A DNA stretch of 64,000 nucleotides from Plutella xylostella (taxonomy: Eukaryota; Arthropoda; Insecta; Lepidoptera; Plutellidae). Under the pieces are notes generated by a model that was given only the letters and a program-made list of their open reading frames with translations, searched no databases and was not told where the DNA came from. The position numbers and the translations under genes were made by a program. Shown piece by piece: positions 47,346 to 57,812 of this stretch (its first letter is position 1; each line of letters begins with the position of its first letter). The stretch lies in the NCBI RefSeq assembly GCF_932276165.1, contig NC_064001.1:5091501-5155500 (forward strand). The letters are read 5' to 3'.

Positions 47346-50300
47346 CCAACACGATAAGAGAAGACGGTTGAAACCTTATCTACATTTTATCTTAATTTTA
47401 ACCATCACACGAATATTTTCGTCAAAAATGCGGCCCTTCATGTAATTTAGGCAGAGTCTAATCAACAGAAAATATCACGTAATAGCGTGGACAAAGCTAC
47501 CTTTAAAAAGACAAAGTGGTCTTTTGCCAAAAACAGAAAGGATATTACCAAGGGATGAATAAACATGAGAGAGTTTTCACCTTGTTACGACTCGACGGCG
47601 TTTTTCGACACTTGTACAAAAATTATGGCTCTTCAAACAAGCACTTTTTTTGAACAAAGAACAAAAGGAACGGTCTCGTCTCTTCATGCTCGGATCACTT
47701 CATTACAGGTATCACCTTACAATTTGGAAATTGAAGACATCACGTAAATTTGCCTGTGATTTATGTATGGAAAATAACCAAACCGAACTTATGATAAAAG
47801 AAAATAAAACTTTTTTTTATGAAAGTAGGTGTGTGCAAACTATTTTTCTAAGTCACACACACCACACAACACAAATACCACACACATTGAAGATTTAAGT
47901 TCGAGTTTAAACCTAAGACCTTCGGCACTGGAATCGGAACTCTGACCAACTAGATTTTAGGTTCATCAATGTATAGTAATAGCTACTTACTTTAAAAGAG
48001 TGTTTAAAATAGGATATGTTGCCTACATAACACACTGAGTTTGCTGGAATTTCACAAGCAATTTCTTAACGTTTTATTTCAAGTAATTTATCATCTCGTG
48101 ACAAAATTGATGTGATGACATATTGCTGCTGATGGCTTTAACGGAAATATTTTTTGGTAAATTTTTGCTTTACCCAACTATTAAGAGCTGGTGATTGTAT
48201 GCGAAATAGCCTGACTCGCCCATTTTCCCTTTGGGGCTAAAATAGTGGGGAATATTTGGTTCAGTAATACCAACTGTTTGCCGAAGTATATGTAGGTAGG
48301 TACTTTTATACTATGAATGGTTTTACGATACATTTCAAATATCTTATTTATCTAAGTTAATAAATGAAACTAAAAGTCAGAATTTAAGACAATGTGAGCA
48401 TCATGTTTAATTTAAATTTGAATATTTTAATATCTTTGCATAATAAGCGTCTTCACTCCCATTTCTTTAAAACGATTAAGTTTTTTTTGAGATCAAAATA
48501 AATGTAACTAAGCCTTAATAGCAATACATTTTTTTTCATTTTATTTCGCCCATAAATCAGGGTACTTGAGTTCAAAACAAGCAAGGAACTTTATTTCCTT
48601 TGCCTTATTAAGGGTTAATTAATAAACATAAGTAAATTAACCATGTATATTTTTTGCAATACAGTTAGAAAAAACTATAATTTAATCATTAAACTTCTGT
48701 GTACCTAATGTACGGGTTTTTTATAGAAAATTATTTAATATTATTTTATGCATGATAGATACAAACACTAGTATATTGCAGCATAGTTATGACAAAAAAG
48801 TATTTTTTAAATAGGTAGTCCACATTCTTTGCATGACATGTCTTAAAAACTTGCGGTTAAATATAACGATTTTTGTATTGGTCTTGTGATAATTATAGAA
48901 TGGCAAGACTAATGAGTCTAATGACCGCCCAATAAATAGGTAGAATTAGAACCTCTCATAGATACCTCAAAGTTACAACTGTGGCAGATAGACACAATAC
49001 GGAGAACGTCCCACTAAAACACAAAGTAAAGACTAATTGGAAGTTCCAGCTTAATTAGACGGACTCTGGACCGACGTTGAACTCACGTCAAAGCACATTT
49101 CAGTTTTATTAAGGCCAGTCTAAGTCCAACCACCGTTCTGCCTAGTTTGGCTCACTGTGTCATGTACGAATATGTTCTAAGAAGAGTTTATTACAAACTG
49201 GTAATAGGTACATAAAATTATGATAGCACATAATAATAAATACAGGCTAATGCTAAAAGATAAGTCAGAAAACGCAATCCATGTGAAAATGAACCAAAAA
49301 AAAATCTTCTTTCTCCTAATATTTTTGTTTTAGCAAAAGTTTTCACCTCCTGGGTCACTCACTGCCTGTCGGCTTAGTATAGCTATATTTTAATTACCTC
49401 TCTATACATAATACTACTTTTTCCTATTGTGTAATCAGTAGGAATTCTAAAGACGAAAATAGCAGGCCAATATGCTTACGTAATAAAAGTGCCTTGCCGT
49501 GGGTTAAAATATTTAGTAAATACTCGACCTTTAATTTTCCCGTGTAATAGGAACCCGGAGGGAAACAAGAGAGCTCCCCAGGCACTGATGTAGATACAAC
49601 CTTCAGGTATGTATGTATGTAAAGAAAGTACCTAAGTACTACCTACTAAATACCTTCTTAAGTTTCAAAACGTCCTTAAAATAAAATATATATTTTTTAT
49701 GATAATGAAGAATGAATTGTCAAGTAACTTTTCCATGTTGCATGTTCATATTATATTTGACAAAAGAGTAGTGTAATAAATTATGAATGGCTAAATTATG
49801 AATTATAATAAAAAAAACTTCATAAAAATCGTATAAAAACTTCTAGACCAAAAGTGTGCCGGCTCATTTAAACTCGCAATATCATTAAAAATTCATATTT
49901 TTTAATTAAGAGGGCTTAATTAAAGGGCAAAGTAAATTATACATAGTAGTGCCTTACAGAGGGAGTTTGTCTTAAAATATTCATTATAAAGGTAACGGCA
50001 CGCACAAGCTATGTATTTTGTACCGGGGATGTCCCCAGCACGCAATCCTACTGGGCCTTTAGTCCACAACTATTTCTTGCATACCACTTTCCCATGTTTG
50101 TTATTGTTTTATAAATAGGCTTTGGAATGTTAATATAAGTAGGTAAGGAAGGTGACATACGGACGTACGGACGGACACAAATAAGTGGTCCTATAAGGGT
50201 CGCTATTCCCATTTGAGATACAACTTGCCCACACTAAAATCTAGGCGAACAGTCTTTGGAGCCATGATTCTGTACGGTTTATGTCACAATTTCTTTGACT

Positions 50301-50362
50301 GTATTGACTTAACTAGCCAAATTGCCTATCTAGTACCTAGAACAGTACATCGACGTGAGGTG

Positions 50363-50417
50363 CGCGTTCGCCAGCTGTTCGCGCCCGGCACTTGCCGCAC
50401 GAACGCTGGCGAGCGCG
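50363..50417. repeat. GC-rich 55-nt hairpin
   Basis: The left arm CGCGTTCGCCAGCTGTTCG pairs with CGAACGCTGGCGAGCGCG, with one mismatch and one bulged base. The interior CGGCA/TGCCG pairs too. It is strongly GC-rich in an AT-rich intron, and the overlapping plus-strand open frame is a by-product. Confidence 0.75.
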
Positions 50418-50579
50418 TCCCTTTACGCAGACTGGTCAATAACTTTAATAGTATGTTTTCTGATATTGATATATTTAGTTATTCCAAGCCTATGTTTAAA
50501 AAAATACTGTACGACACGTTGCATGTTAGTAGTAAGTAGTGTGTAGTCGTCGGCACGTGTCGAGTTTAGCACTTTACAT

Positions 50580-50796
50580 GTACGGTGGCCTGCGCCTGAA
50601 AGTGTACAGGCGGAGTTTTTAAAATAGCGATCTCAAGCTCACATGCTGCTCAAGCACATCCACATAAACACCACTGCTACACACATCACACACAACACGT
50701 CCCCGGATTTATAACAGATGTAGCAGGTCCCTTCATCATTAGGGGTCACTATTTTAAAAGCTCCGCCTGTGTGCTTTTGGGCGCAGGCCACCGTAC
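50580..50796. mobile_element. MITE with about 47-bp inverted ends
   Basis: Left end GTACGGTGGCCTGCGCCTGA then GTGTACAGGCGGAGTTTTTAAAATAG; right end CTATTTTAAAAGCTCCGCC then TTTGGGCGCAGGCCACCGTAC. It is 217 bp with no coding capacity. The tips are GTAC. Confidence 0.85.
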
Positions 50797-52670
50797 CTAT
50801 ACAGTACTGCGTAACAGTTGTCGTGTCGGCGTCTGCACAACGCACGCATATATTTTTATACTGTTTACCTATCTGTGGATAACGCTGTGGGTCTTATGTT
50901 TAACTAACATAATTTTACATATATACTTACAATACCTACTATACAATGTAAGACTGTTTGTTTTCCCAAATAAATAAAATAAAATAAAATTTGAGGAACG
51001 GAACGCCAAGGTGTTTTATTCACCTTAAACAACATCTACTTATAGGAAAAACATAAAACATGTCATTCTTTGAAAAAAAAAAAAGAGAAATAACTCAATC
51101 CTCCAGTGTTTCTAGTGTCAAGGTGTATTTTTCCTCCTATTCGGAGATTTTTACTCTATTGTGCTCATCACAATAAATTATTCAGCTTGAGCAAACAAAC
51201 CATTCATCAGGTTGTCTTTGCTGAGTTAGATGTACAGAGCTCTCTACCGTAGGGATTTGTAGTGGTAGGTTTTTATATGTGTACCTAGCTACCTAGGTAT
51301 AGCTGAAAAAAATGGTTACATGTACAAATTGTACAAGTACAACCTTCCTACATTATTACTAAGGCAACCATAGGATTTAGAAATTAAACGCAATTTTATA
51401 GGCTGTTTACGATTTCGTAACCCATTTTAACTTTTGCATTTGAATTCGGCAAGTTTCCCTCTCGCTTCGTCCTATAAATCATGAGTCAAAGTTCCCCGCT
51501 GCTCCAACTTGAAAACAACGTCATTATTATGACTTATGCCTAATTATTATAGAACCTATTTTATAAAGTACACCAGTATAAAATGCGATGCCTGACTAAA
51601 ACCGGTGCCGTCATAATATTTTTTTACACTATCTGCATTAACATGTAAATTTGAGTAGACAGAAAAATATTAATCATTGTACCTAATTAAATATCATCCA
51701 TGGACTTTTCCACATCTTGGTTACACAATTAGAAGATTCAGCAAAAATTTTGAAGTCTCAATTTACTAAAAACACAGTCCTTCTGTTTGCCGGAAAAAAT
51801 GTTTCACGAAAATTTTCGTGCCAAAATCAACAGTGAAATTGAGGACTTTCAATTTACAAAAGAGTGGGTCCGCAGTACCTAAGCTCCGGTTGCCAAGAAA
51901 AAGTATGTACACAACTCAGTACAACTTCGAGCTATTGAATTACCTTGAAATTGTTTAAATGTTCATGTGGCCTAATTGTTTAGTCTCAAGTAAATTTACA
52001 CTCTCGAGAAGCGAGTGCGGAAACTTTAGCTTTTGTTTTTGTAGAGGAAGTAAGAAACCAAAGAAATATGGGCCAAGGTTACTGAGAATTCCTGCTTGAA
52101 TATCACTTAAGTATTCCACAAATAAACCAGTTATGTGACAGGCGTCAAGCAGAGAACAATGGAAATGGGGCACTCCAGAGCTTCAAAATATGTATATTGT
52201 ATGTATTCAAATGTGTAATAATTTGTGGACACACGTTGCAAAGGCGTCTGATCAACGTTGAAACCTAAATTTCGGGACATGTCCTACTTGAGAAACGACC
52301 CATCTGGTGCCGTATTCCTGTCATCTCAGTTCAACGTTGGTAAAGCGAATGTGAGTTTTAGTACATCGACGCTCAAGCGAGATTTAGGAAATAAAGGGTC
52401 TTGAATAGTTTTGACAGACAGACGGAATGAAGCCAAAGTGATCCTATAGGCTGCTCGTTAAGAAATGCATTATGAACTTATTTTCGTTCTGAAAACGTTA
52501 TATATCTTAACATTTTGTAAATAGGTAGGTAATTTAAGTTACTTACACCTGTAAAGAAAGACACATAACTGTATAGGTACAACAATGCACCTACCAACTT
52601 AAATATACAATTTAAACTACACACAGGAAGCATTCTACTAACATAGACACAACTAAGTATAAAAAATTAC

Positions 52671-52709
52671 CTGTAACGAGGTGAGTTCAGCGACAAAGCA
52701 GACTATCAT
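52671..52709 (-). CDS. SK: Candidate first coding exon of SK
   Basis: An ATG at 52709 opens 13 codons (MIVCFVAELTSLQ) ending in CAG followed by a GTAATT donor at 52670. The exon ends in phase 0, and the exon at 16636 begins in phase 0, so the join is in frame. An in-frame TGA lies 18 nt upstream of the ATG, as expected of a true start after a 5' UTR. A second ATG about 20 nt upstream opens a 14-codon overlapping uORF. The upstream flank is GC-rich and promoter-like. Against it: the Kozak context is weak, the intron would be about 36 kb, and the opposite strand also has a good donor (GAG|GTGAGT at 52678-52686). If wrong, translation could start at the Met in exon 16636-16431, which has a better context (GAGCTATGA). 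Confidence 0.45.
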
Positions 52710-52825
52710 CGACAGAGTTATATGGCTGCATCAGCTAGATGTATAAATGAGTCGGCGCGGGCGTCGACAACGCATGATCCGGTGCACGCCGATTGGTCCG
52801 CTCTCGTCCAATCACCGCTCTGGGT
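52710..52825 (-). promoter_or_regulatory. Promoter-like GC-rich region upstream of candidate SK exon 1
   Basis: A GC-rich block in AT-rich surroundings. It holds a symmetric pair of CCAAT boxes, GATTGG at 52791-52796 and CCAATC at 52808-52813, 11 bp apart. A TATAAA reads on the plus strand at 52742-52747. The placement just upstream of the candidate first exon suggests the SK promoter, and the symmetric boxes would also fit a divergent promoter. No transcription start can be fixed from sequence alone. Confidence 0.35.
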
Positions 52826-53118
52826 GATGTGACATCGCTTCCGTAGGTCAATTTGAATTTATTCGATTCTCGAATGAGCATCGTCTGTCACAGTATGCGT
52901 TTACACATTTTGAACACTATCGGTTTAATATTAGGATATTTTATTGGCTCCTATGTGCTGTTTTAACTTTAATATCTACGTATTTAAGGCAGTCAAACTG
53001 AATATTTGTGGCAAACTAGAATGAGATGGAGATTTTATCATAGCTTAATGTTACATACATTTAACTTACATTAAAATACGTACAGTTAAATATGGCGCTT
53101 AAGTAAACAACCACTCAG

Positions 53119-53190
53119 ATAAAAATATGTGGTGCATTAATTGACCTAAGCTTATTTAGGTCAATTTTATTAATGCACCACATATTTTAT
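53119..53190. repeat. 72-nt near-perfect hairpin
   Basis: The arms ATAAAAATATGTGGTGCATT and AATGCACCACATATTTTAT continue into TTGACCTAA/TTTAGGTCAA, with a 4-5-nt bulge on one side and a tiny loop. It is about 400 bp upstream of the candidate SK first exon. Confidence 0.8.
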
Positions 53191-54038
53191 GAAATACAAA
53201 AATGCATTAACTCTTCCTTCTAACACATTTCTAATTTAACATCCCCGCAATTTCGTTCTAACCATAGCAAATGTAAGTGAAAACCCCTGTTCAATTAGGT
53301 TGTCTCAACAAAATGCTCATTCAATATACAGAGTGATTCTTTATTTAAGCACCGAAGCCACAAAACCGAGATTAATATTTGTTGTAGAGCCGACGTCACC
53401 ACGTGATTTCCTGCAGACGACAGCTAACGAAGCTTATCGATTTGACGTAAGCTCCGGCCACAAATAGGCCCACGGGGTACACGTCACTATTTATGATGCA
53501 CCCTGTAGATGCATTGTTTAAGTGTTCTGTAGAAGTGGAAGACTGAATGTATTATAAGTTCTCTATTTATGATTAGGTAATATTGCTGTGAGGTATACGT
53601 AATACGGCATAAGGAGAAATACTTAAGCCAACTTTTTTTTTCGATAAATATTATAATATATATTAACAAGCAGTGTCTATTCTTTCGTAGCAATAAACAT
53701 GGCCCACCCAGAATTGTATTGCATGTTCTATTGTAGCCACCGATGTATATATAAATTCCTGAAAAGTGTAATCATTGCGTTTATTTTTGTTTATTATTTA
53801 ATGATTTTCAGCGGAACACCTCATGAGCCAGGACTCTAGTCAAGAGTCTGTAGAATTTAACAAACATTTTCAAAATCCAACATCATAAATATGCTTTTTG
53901 TATTGGTTAGGGTACTTCATAAAAGGTTGAAAGGTTGGTTCTGTCCGTTTACGGCCCCGTAAAATACGTACTTGTTTATTTATTTTTAGGTACCTGTTTT
54001 TTTAATAATAATAAATTTATAAAGAATTAAATTTAAAA
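53191..54038. other. Flank without a recognised gene
   Basis: AT-rich. No supported frame, repeat family or RNA gene was seen here. Confidence 0.4.
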
Positions 54039-55559
54039 ATGACAGAAGATTTATGGGGCATGTCCGTTAAAGTTATTAGTCATGTTATTGATATCCTAGC
54101 ACCCCACTTGGCTAATCTTTTTAACAGATGCATTGAGGTCGGTGTATTCCCCGATTTGATGAAACTTAGTAAACTAATACCGCTTTTTAAATCTGGTGAG
54201 AAAAATGATCCCAATAATTTTAGGCCTGTATCAGTTTTGCCAGTACTGAGTAAAATATTTGAAAAAATTATGCTGCATCAAATGCTTTCGCACTTTAGTA
54301 TTCACGGCCTTCTCCATAACCAACAGTTCGGTTTCACCAAAGGTCGATCTACAACTGACGCTGGTGTCGCGTTGGTCAAACACATATTTAGTGCTTGGGA
54401 GGAACGTCTTGATGCTGTGGGTGTTTTTTGCGATCTATCGAAAGCATTTGATTGTGTGGATCATGCCACTCTACTTATGAAACTTAAATATTATGGGCTA
54501 ACTGGCAAAGCTCTTACATTATTGGAATCATACTTGAGCAACAGAACTCAACTAGTTGACATAAATGGAGTGCGTTCGGCTGGCTGTCCTGTCAGTATGG
54601 GTGTTCCCCAAGGCTCGATTTTAGGACCATTCTTGTTTCTTGTATATGTTAATGATTTACCGTTTTTGGTAGATAAATTATGTGAGATAGTACTGTTTGC
54701 TGATGATACTTCACTTATATTTAAGTTGAAGCGACAAGAAGTCAATTTTGACAATGCAAACAGTACTCTTTCCATAGTTGCTAATTGGTTCACTGTAAAT
54801 AATTTAGCTCTTAACTCCAAGAAAACAAAATGTATTAAATTCACTTTGCCTAATGTAAGACAAGTAGAGACATATTTGACATTGAATAACGATAAGCTAG
54901 AGTTAGTAAATGAAACGGTATTCCTGGGTATTACAATTGACTCAAAGTTGCAATGGGGACCCCATATTGAGAGGATAAGCGGTAGATTGAGTTCTGCAGC
55001 TTATGCGGTTAGAACCATTAGACAGTTAACAGATGTAGATACAGCCAGGCTTGTGTATTTTAGTTATTTTCATAGTGTTATGTCTTACGGAATTCTATTG
55101 TGGGGACGAGCGGCTGACATTAATCAAATCTTTGTTCTGCAAAAACGAGCAATTCGAGCCATATATGTATTAGGGTCTAGAATTTCATTAAGAGATACGT
55201 TTAAGGAAATAGGTATACTAACTGTTCCATGCCAATATATCTATGAAAATATTATGTATGTTCGTAAAAACTTAAATTCATTTAGTAAAGTAGGAGCCAC
55301 TCACGGTATTGAGACCAGAAACAAAAATAAGTTGCTTTTCCCCACACTCAGACTTTCGAAAACAAACACATCATTCATGGGGAACTGTATACGTTTTTAT
55401 AATAAATTATCAAATGAAGCAATAAACCTTACTGAGCAAAAATTTAAGAATTATGTTAAAGCTACATTATGTAGTAAAGCTTACTATAGTATAAATGATT
55501 ATTTAAACGACAAAAACGCGTGGTCTTGTCCACCTCAGCTAAGGCTATTGAAAAAATGA
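54039..55559 (+). CDS. Jockey-like LINE reverse transcriptase, 5'-truncated element with intact frame
   Basis: A 506-codon uninterrupted frame with the non-LTR reverse transcriptase motifs in order: NNFRPVSVLPVLSKIFEK (residues about 60-76), GFTKGRSTTDA (98-108), motif A FCDLSKAFDCVDH (130-142), motif B GVPQGSILGPFLF (188-200) and catalytic FADD (220-223). It ends with the usual C-terminal thumb and Cys-poor tail. The start at MTEDLWGMSV aligns just before the RT domain, so the endonuclease and ORF1 are missing: 5' truncation, as usual for LINEs. The RT would copy its own RNA at a nick in chromosomal DNA (family knowledge). The lack of stops or frameshifts points to recent insertion or an active parent. 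The nearest group is jockey/CR1-like; exact clade not resolved. Confidence 0.9.
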   Translation: MTEDLWGMSVKVISHVIDILAPHLANLFNRCIEVGVFPDLMKLSKLIPLFKSGEKNDPNNFRPVSVLPVLSKIFEKIMLHQMLSHFSIHGLLHNQQFGFTKGRSTTDAGVALVKHIFSAWEERLDAVGVFCDLSKAFDCVDHATLLMKLKYYGLTGKALTLLESYLSNRTQLVDINGVRSAGCPVSMGVPQGSILGPFLFLVYVNDLPFLVDKLCEIVLFADDTSLIFKLKRQEVNFDNANSTLSIVANWFTVNNLALNSKKTKCIKFTLPNVRQVETYLTLNNDKLELVNETVFLGITIDSKLQWGPHIERISGRLSSAAYAVRTIRQLTDVDTARLVYFSYFHSVMSYGILLWGRAADINQIFVLQKRAIRAIYVLGSRISLRDTFKEIGILTVPCQYIYENIMYVRKNLNSFSKVGATHGIETRNKNKLLFPTLRLSKTNTSFMGNCIRFYNKLSNEAINLTEQKFKNYVKATLCSKAYYSINDYLNDKNAWSCPPQLRLLKK

Positions 55560-55785
55560 AATGGATATAGGTACTTAAGTAAAATTGTAGGTACTAGATA
55601 TAAGTAAAAATTGTAATAGATTATAAGGAAAAAGTTGAAAAGATGCTCGAGGAGTTTCTTTCGCCATTTCTTTCCTTCTCAATGACGGGGCCTTTGTGAA
55701 ATGGTGGTAGATGACTATCGACAAATAATTGTAAAATTTTACGTCGATTAAACCATTTGAATTTGAATTTGAATTTTGAATTTAC
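55560..55785 (+). mobile_element. 3' UTR and (GAATTT)n tail of the jockey-like LINE
   Basis: The short 3' UTR after the stop contains TTTCCTTCTCAATGACGGGG and ends in tandem GAATTT units at about 55757-55785, the LINE tail. Confidence 0.8.
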
Positions 55786-55994
55786 TTATTTTGGAGATTA
55801 TTAATTTTGAAAAAATTGCGTACTTCTTAGTGATAATTGCTCCAGTACACGCTACTACCTAAGTATTCACGTAATGATTAGTGTTTAAAACCTCGTGTAT
55901 ATTATTAATGATAGCATTAAGGTATTATTTACATTCCATGAGTTCAGTTAATTTACCCACAAGATAAAAGTATGTACCTAATAATTGAAACTAC

Positions 55995-56061
55995 TAATAA
56001 TAATATAATAATGTCCTCCTAGCCGAATTTCGGCTACGGCGGCCAATCTCAATTGAGATCA
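55995..56061 (-). mobile_element. SINE 3' fragment, third family
   Basis: (ATT)n, then AATGTCCTCCTAGCCGAATT and GGCGGCCAATCTCAATTGAG: the reverse of the end of the SINE at 45918-46225. Confidence 0.8.
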
Positions 56062-56069
56062 CTAAGGCA

Positions 56070-57020
56070 GCATCAAAACCAAATAGGTGTTGATGTTAAA
56101 AATACAAAAACCAATAAGCACAAAAATTAAACTACAACAATCAAGTCAATAAACACATATACCTGTAGTAGCCACCAAAGTTCTAGAAACTGTAAGAAAC
56201 CTCAGAAATTATACAGACCAAGTTTCAGAGGAGTTAGGCACAGGCTGTTTTCACGTGCCTACACAATAGGCACTTATACTATAGGCAGGCACCTATAGGT
56301 ACTATAGGCACAGCATCGGCATGAGAAACAAGTTTCAATTGAGCCAAGATGTTACAAGTCTGAGCCCCGCAGTTAACGGCTTGCCAACAGGCTTTAGGAC
56401 TACGGCCAGCATAGACGCATGGATGTTAATGGAATTGCTGCCAACAGCTAGGACGGAACCCCGTGTGATATATGGATCTAAATTTAATCTTAGATTGTAG
56501 GCCTACGGAAACTAAAGTAATTGAGACTTGGATTTCTACAACCCGGACTCAGACGTGATAAATAAAAAAAATACGTTAGTCAAATTTGGTGAGTGGATAA
56601 ATAATAACAAATGGCATCTATCAATGATATTAATTATGTAACTAATTTAATATAGTAACGGTAACGAATCTATGCAAACGGCTTTATTTTTTAACATTCT
56701 TGTGTTCTGTGTGTATGTAGGTACATTTTACAGTTTTGTACAGTGAATTGGTACTTCAACTAAAAGTTTTTAAACACAAGCGAGCAATTTTAAACTTGTA
56801 GCCTCTTGTTTTAGTCTAATTACTACGTGGTTTTTAGAGCGCAACGGTCGGTGAGGCTAAATGGCTAAATGTCCTTTGTAAAAAGTATTAAACGTTGAAC
56901 GCCCCTTTTTAAATTTTTTTCTCGGTTTTCGGAGTCGACAAAATTATAATAATTTACAAAATGATTAGAACCTGTTTTTTTTAATAATGTGAAGTAGGTA
57001 CTGCAATAAAGTAAATGCAT
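56070..57020. other. Non-coding flank
   Basis: No supported gene. There is a local run of TAGGCAC-type words near 56260-56300. Nothing else was recognised. Confidence 0.35.
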
Positions 57021-57024
57021 CCTA

Positions 57025-57230
57025 ACTAATATTATAAATGCGAAAGTAACTGTGTCTGTCTGTCTGTTACTCTTTTACTCCAAAACTACAGAGCGGATTT
57101 GAATTAAATTAGGTATATATTATATATATATATGGTCTAGACCCTGAGAAAGAACATAGGCTACTTTTTATCCCGGAATTTTCGTGGGAAATCTTTTTAA
57201 GGCGAAGCGAAGTTCGCGGGAACAGCTAGT
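57025..57230 (+). mobile_element. Helitron-like non-autonomous repeat, copy 2
   Basis: ACTAATATTATAAATGCGAA, (TGTC)n, TATGGTCTAGACCCTGAG and GGCGAAGCGAAGTTCGCGGG, ending AACAGCTAGT. The fuller copy of the 37168 element has an intact GCGAAGTTCGC hairpin just before CTAGT, in line with a Helitron 3' terminus. Confidence 0.7.
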
Positions 57231-57718
57231 TCTTTATAAATTATATTGATAAGAAACAAATATAAAAAAGGAAACGGAAGAAGTTTTTACGGAATATTCG
57301 TTTTCATAAACTACCTACCCTAAATCCCTAAACTATATTGAATCAATTGTATGTCCACAAAAACATATGTTTAAGTAACTTACCTATAAGCTTTTTACTT
57401 ATATGTTTTTTGCAAACTTTACGGTTAAGTTTATCACCATCTTTTCAAAGACATAAAAGTTGGAGAACTCTACTAAATAACTTACTTGGACGAAAATGTA
57501 TGTGGTTCCTTTGGATTTATCTGTCTGGTACAAAGACAAACTAATATGTATGAGTTTTACCGTAAAATATATAAATATAATAAATATACTTAGTCTTTTT
57601 GAAATCGAAACACAAAATAAATAAATGTATAAATGGAAAAAAATACTTTGTTATAAATATAATTAAAATTTCAGATGAAATTAATGTTTAATAAATTCTT
57701 CTTCTTTTTAACCGGTAG

Positions 57719-57812
57719 TGGTTGGATGAGGAAGGCCCAGGACCGAGTGTTGTGGCGCTCCTTGGGAGAGGCCTATGTCCAGCAGTGGATGATTATTGGC
57801 AGATGATTGATG
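57719..57812 (+). mobile_element. RTE-like LINE 3' end scrap
   Basis: The frame reads WMRKAQDRVLWRSLGEAYVQ then QWMII, matching the C-terminal WRSLGEAYVQQW of the 59570-60634 frame. The flanks are unrelated. Confidence 0.75.

Larger units (their letters stand above)
16637..52670. other. Putative SK intron 1 (about 36 kb)
   Basis: No convincing protein-coding gene was found on either strand. The open frames here are short (the longest is about 147 codons), AT-rich and without recognisable domains. The content is repeats listed separately: SINEs, LINE 3' ends, MITEs, hairpins, microsatellites and a Helitron-like copy. I see nothing else beyond AT-rich DNA in 16640-19110, 20030-20880, 21000-22880, 23810-25790, 26030-27270, 27545-29120, 29280-31880, 31945-34960, 38000-40000, 44850-45900 and 47350-50360, apart from the GC-richer blocks noted below. 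Calling it an intron depends on exon 1 at 52671-52709 being real. Confidence 0.45.

Noticed and set aside
50213..50539. 108-codon plus frame
   Set aside because: Its only distinctive part is the GC-rich hairpin at 50363-50417; no protein similarity was seen.
52660..52690. Plus-strand donor GAG|GTGAGT overlapping candidate SK exon 1
   Set aside because: Upstream plus-strand sequence is AT-rich with no exon-like frame. The minus strand has the start codon, upstream stop and matching phase. Not fully excluded.
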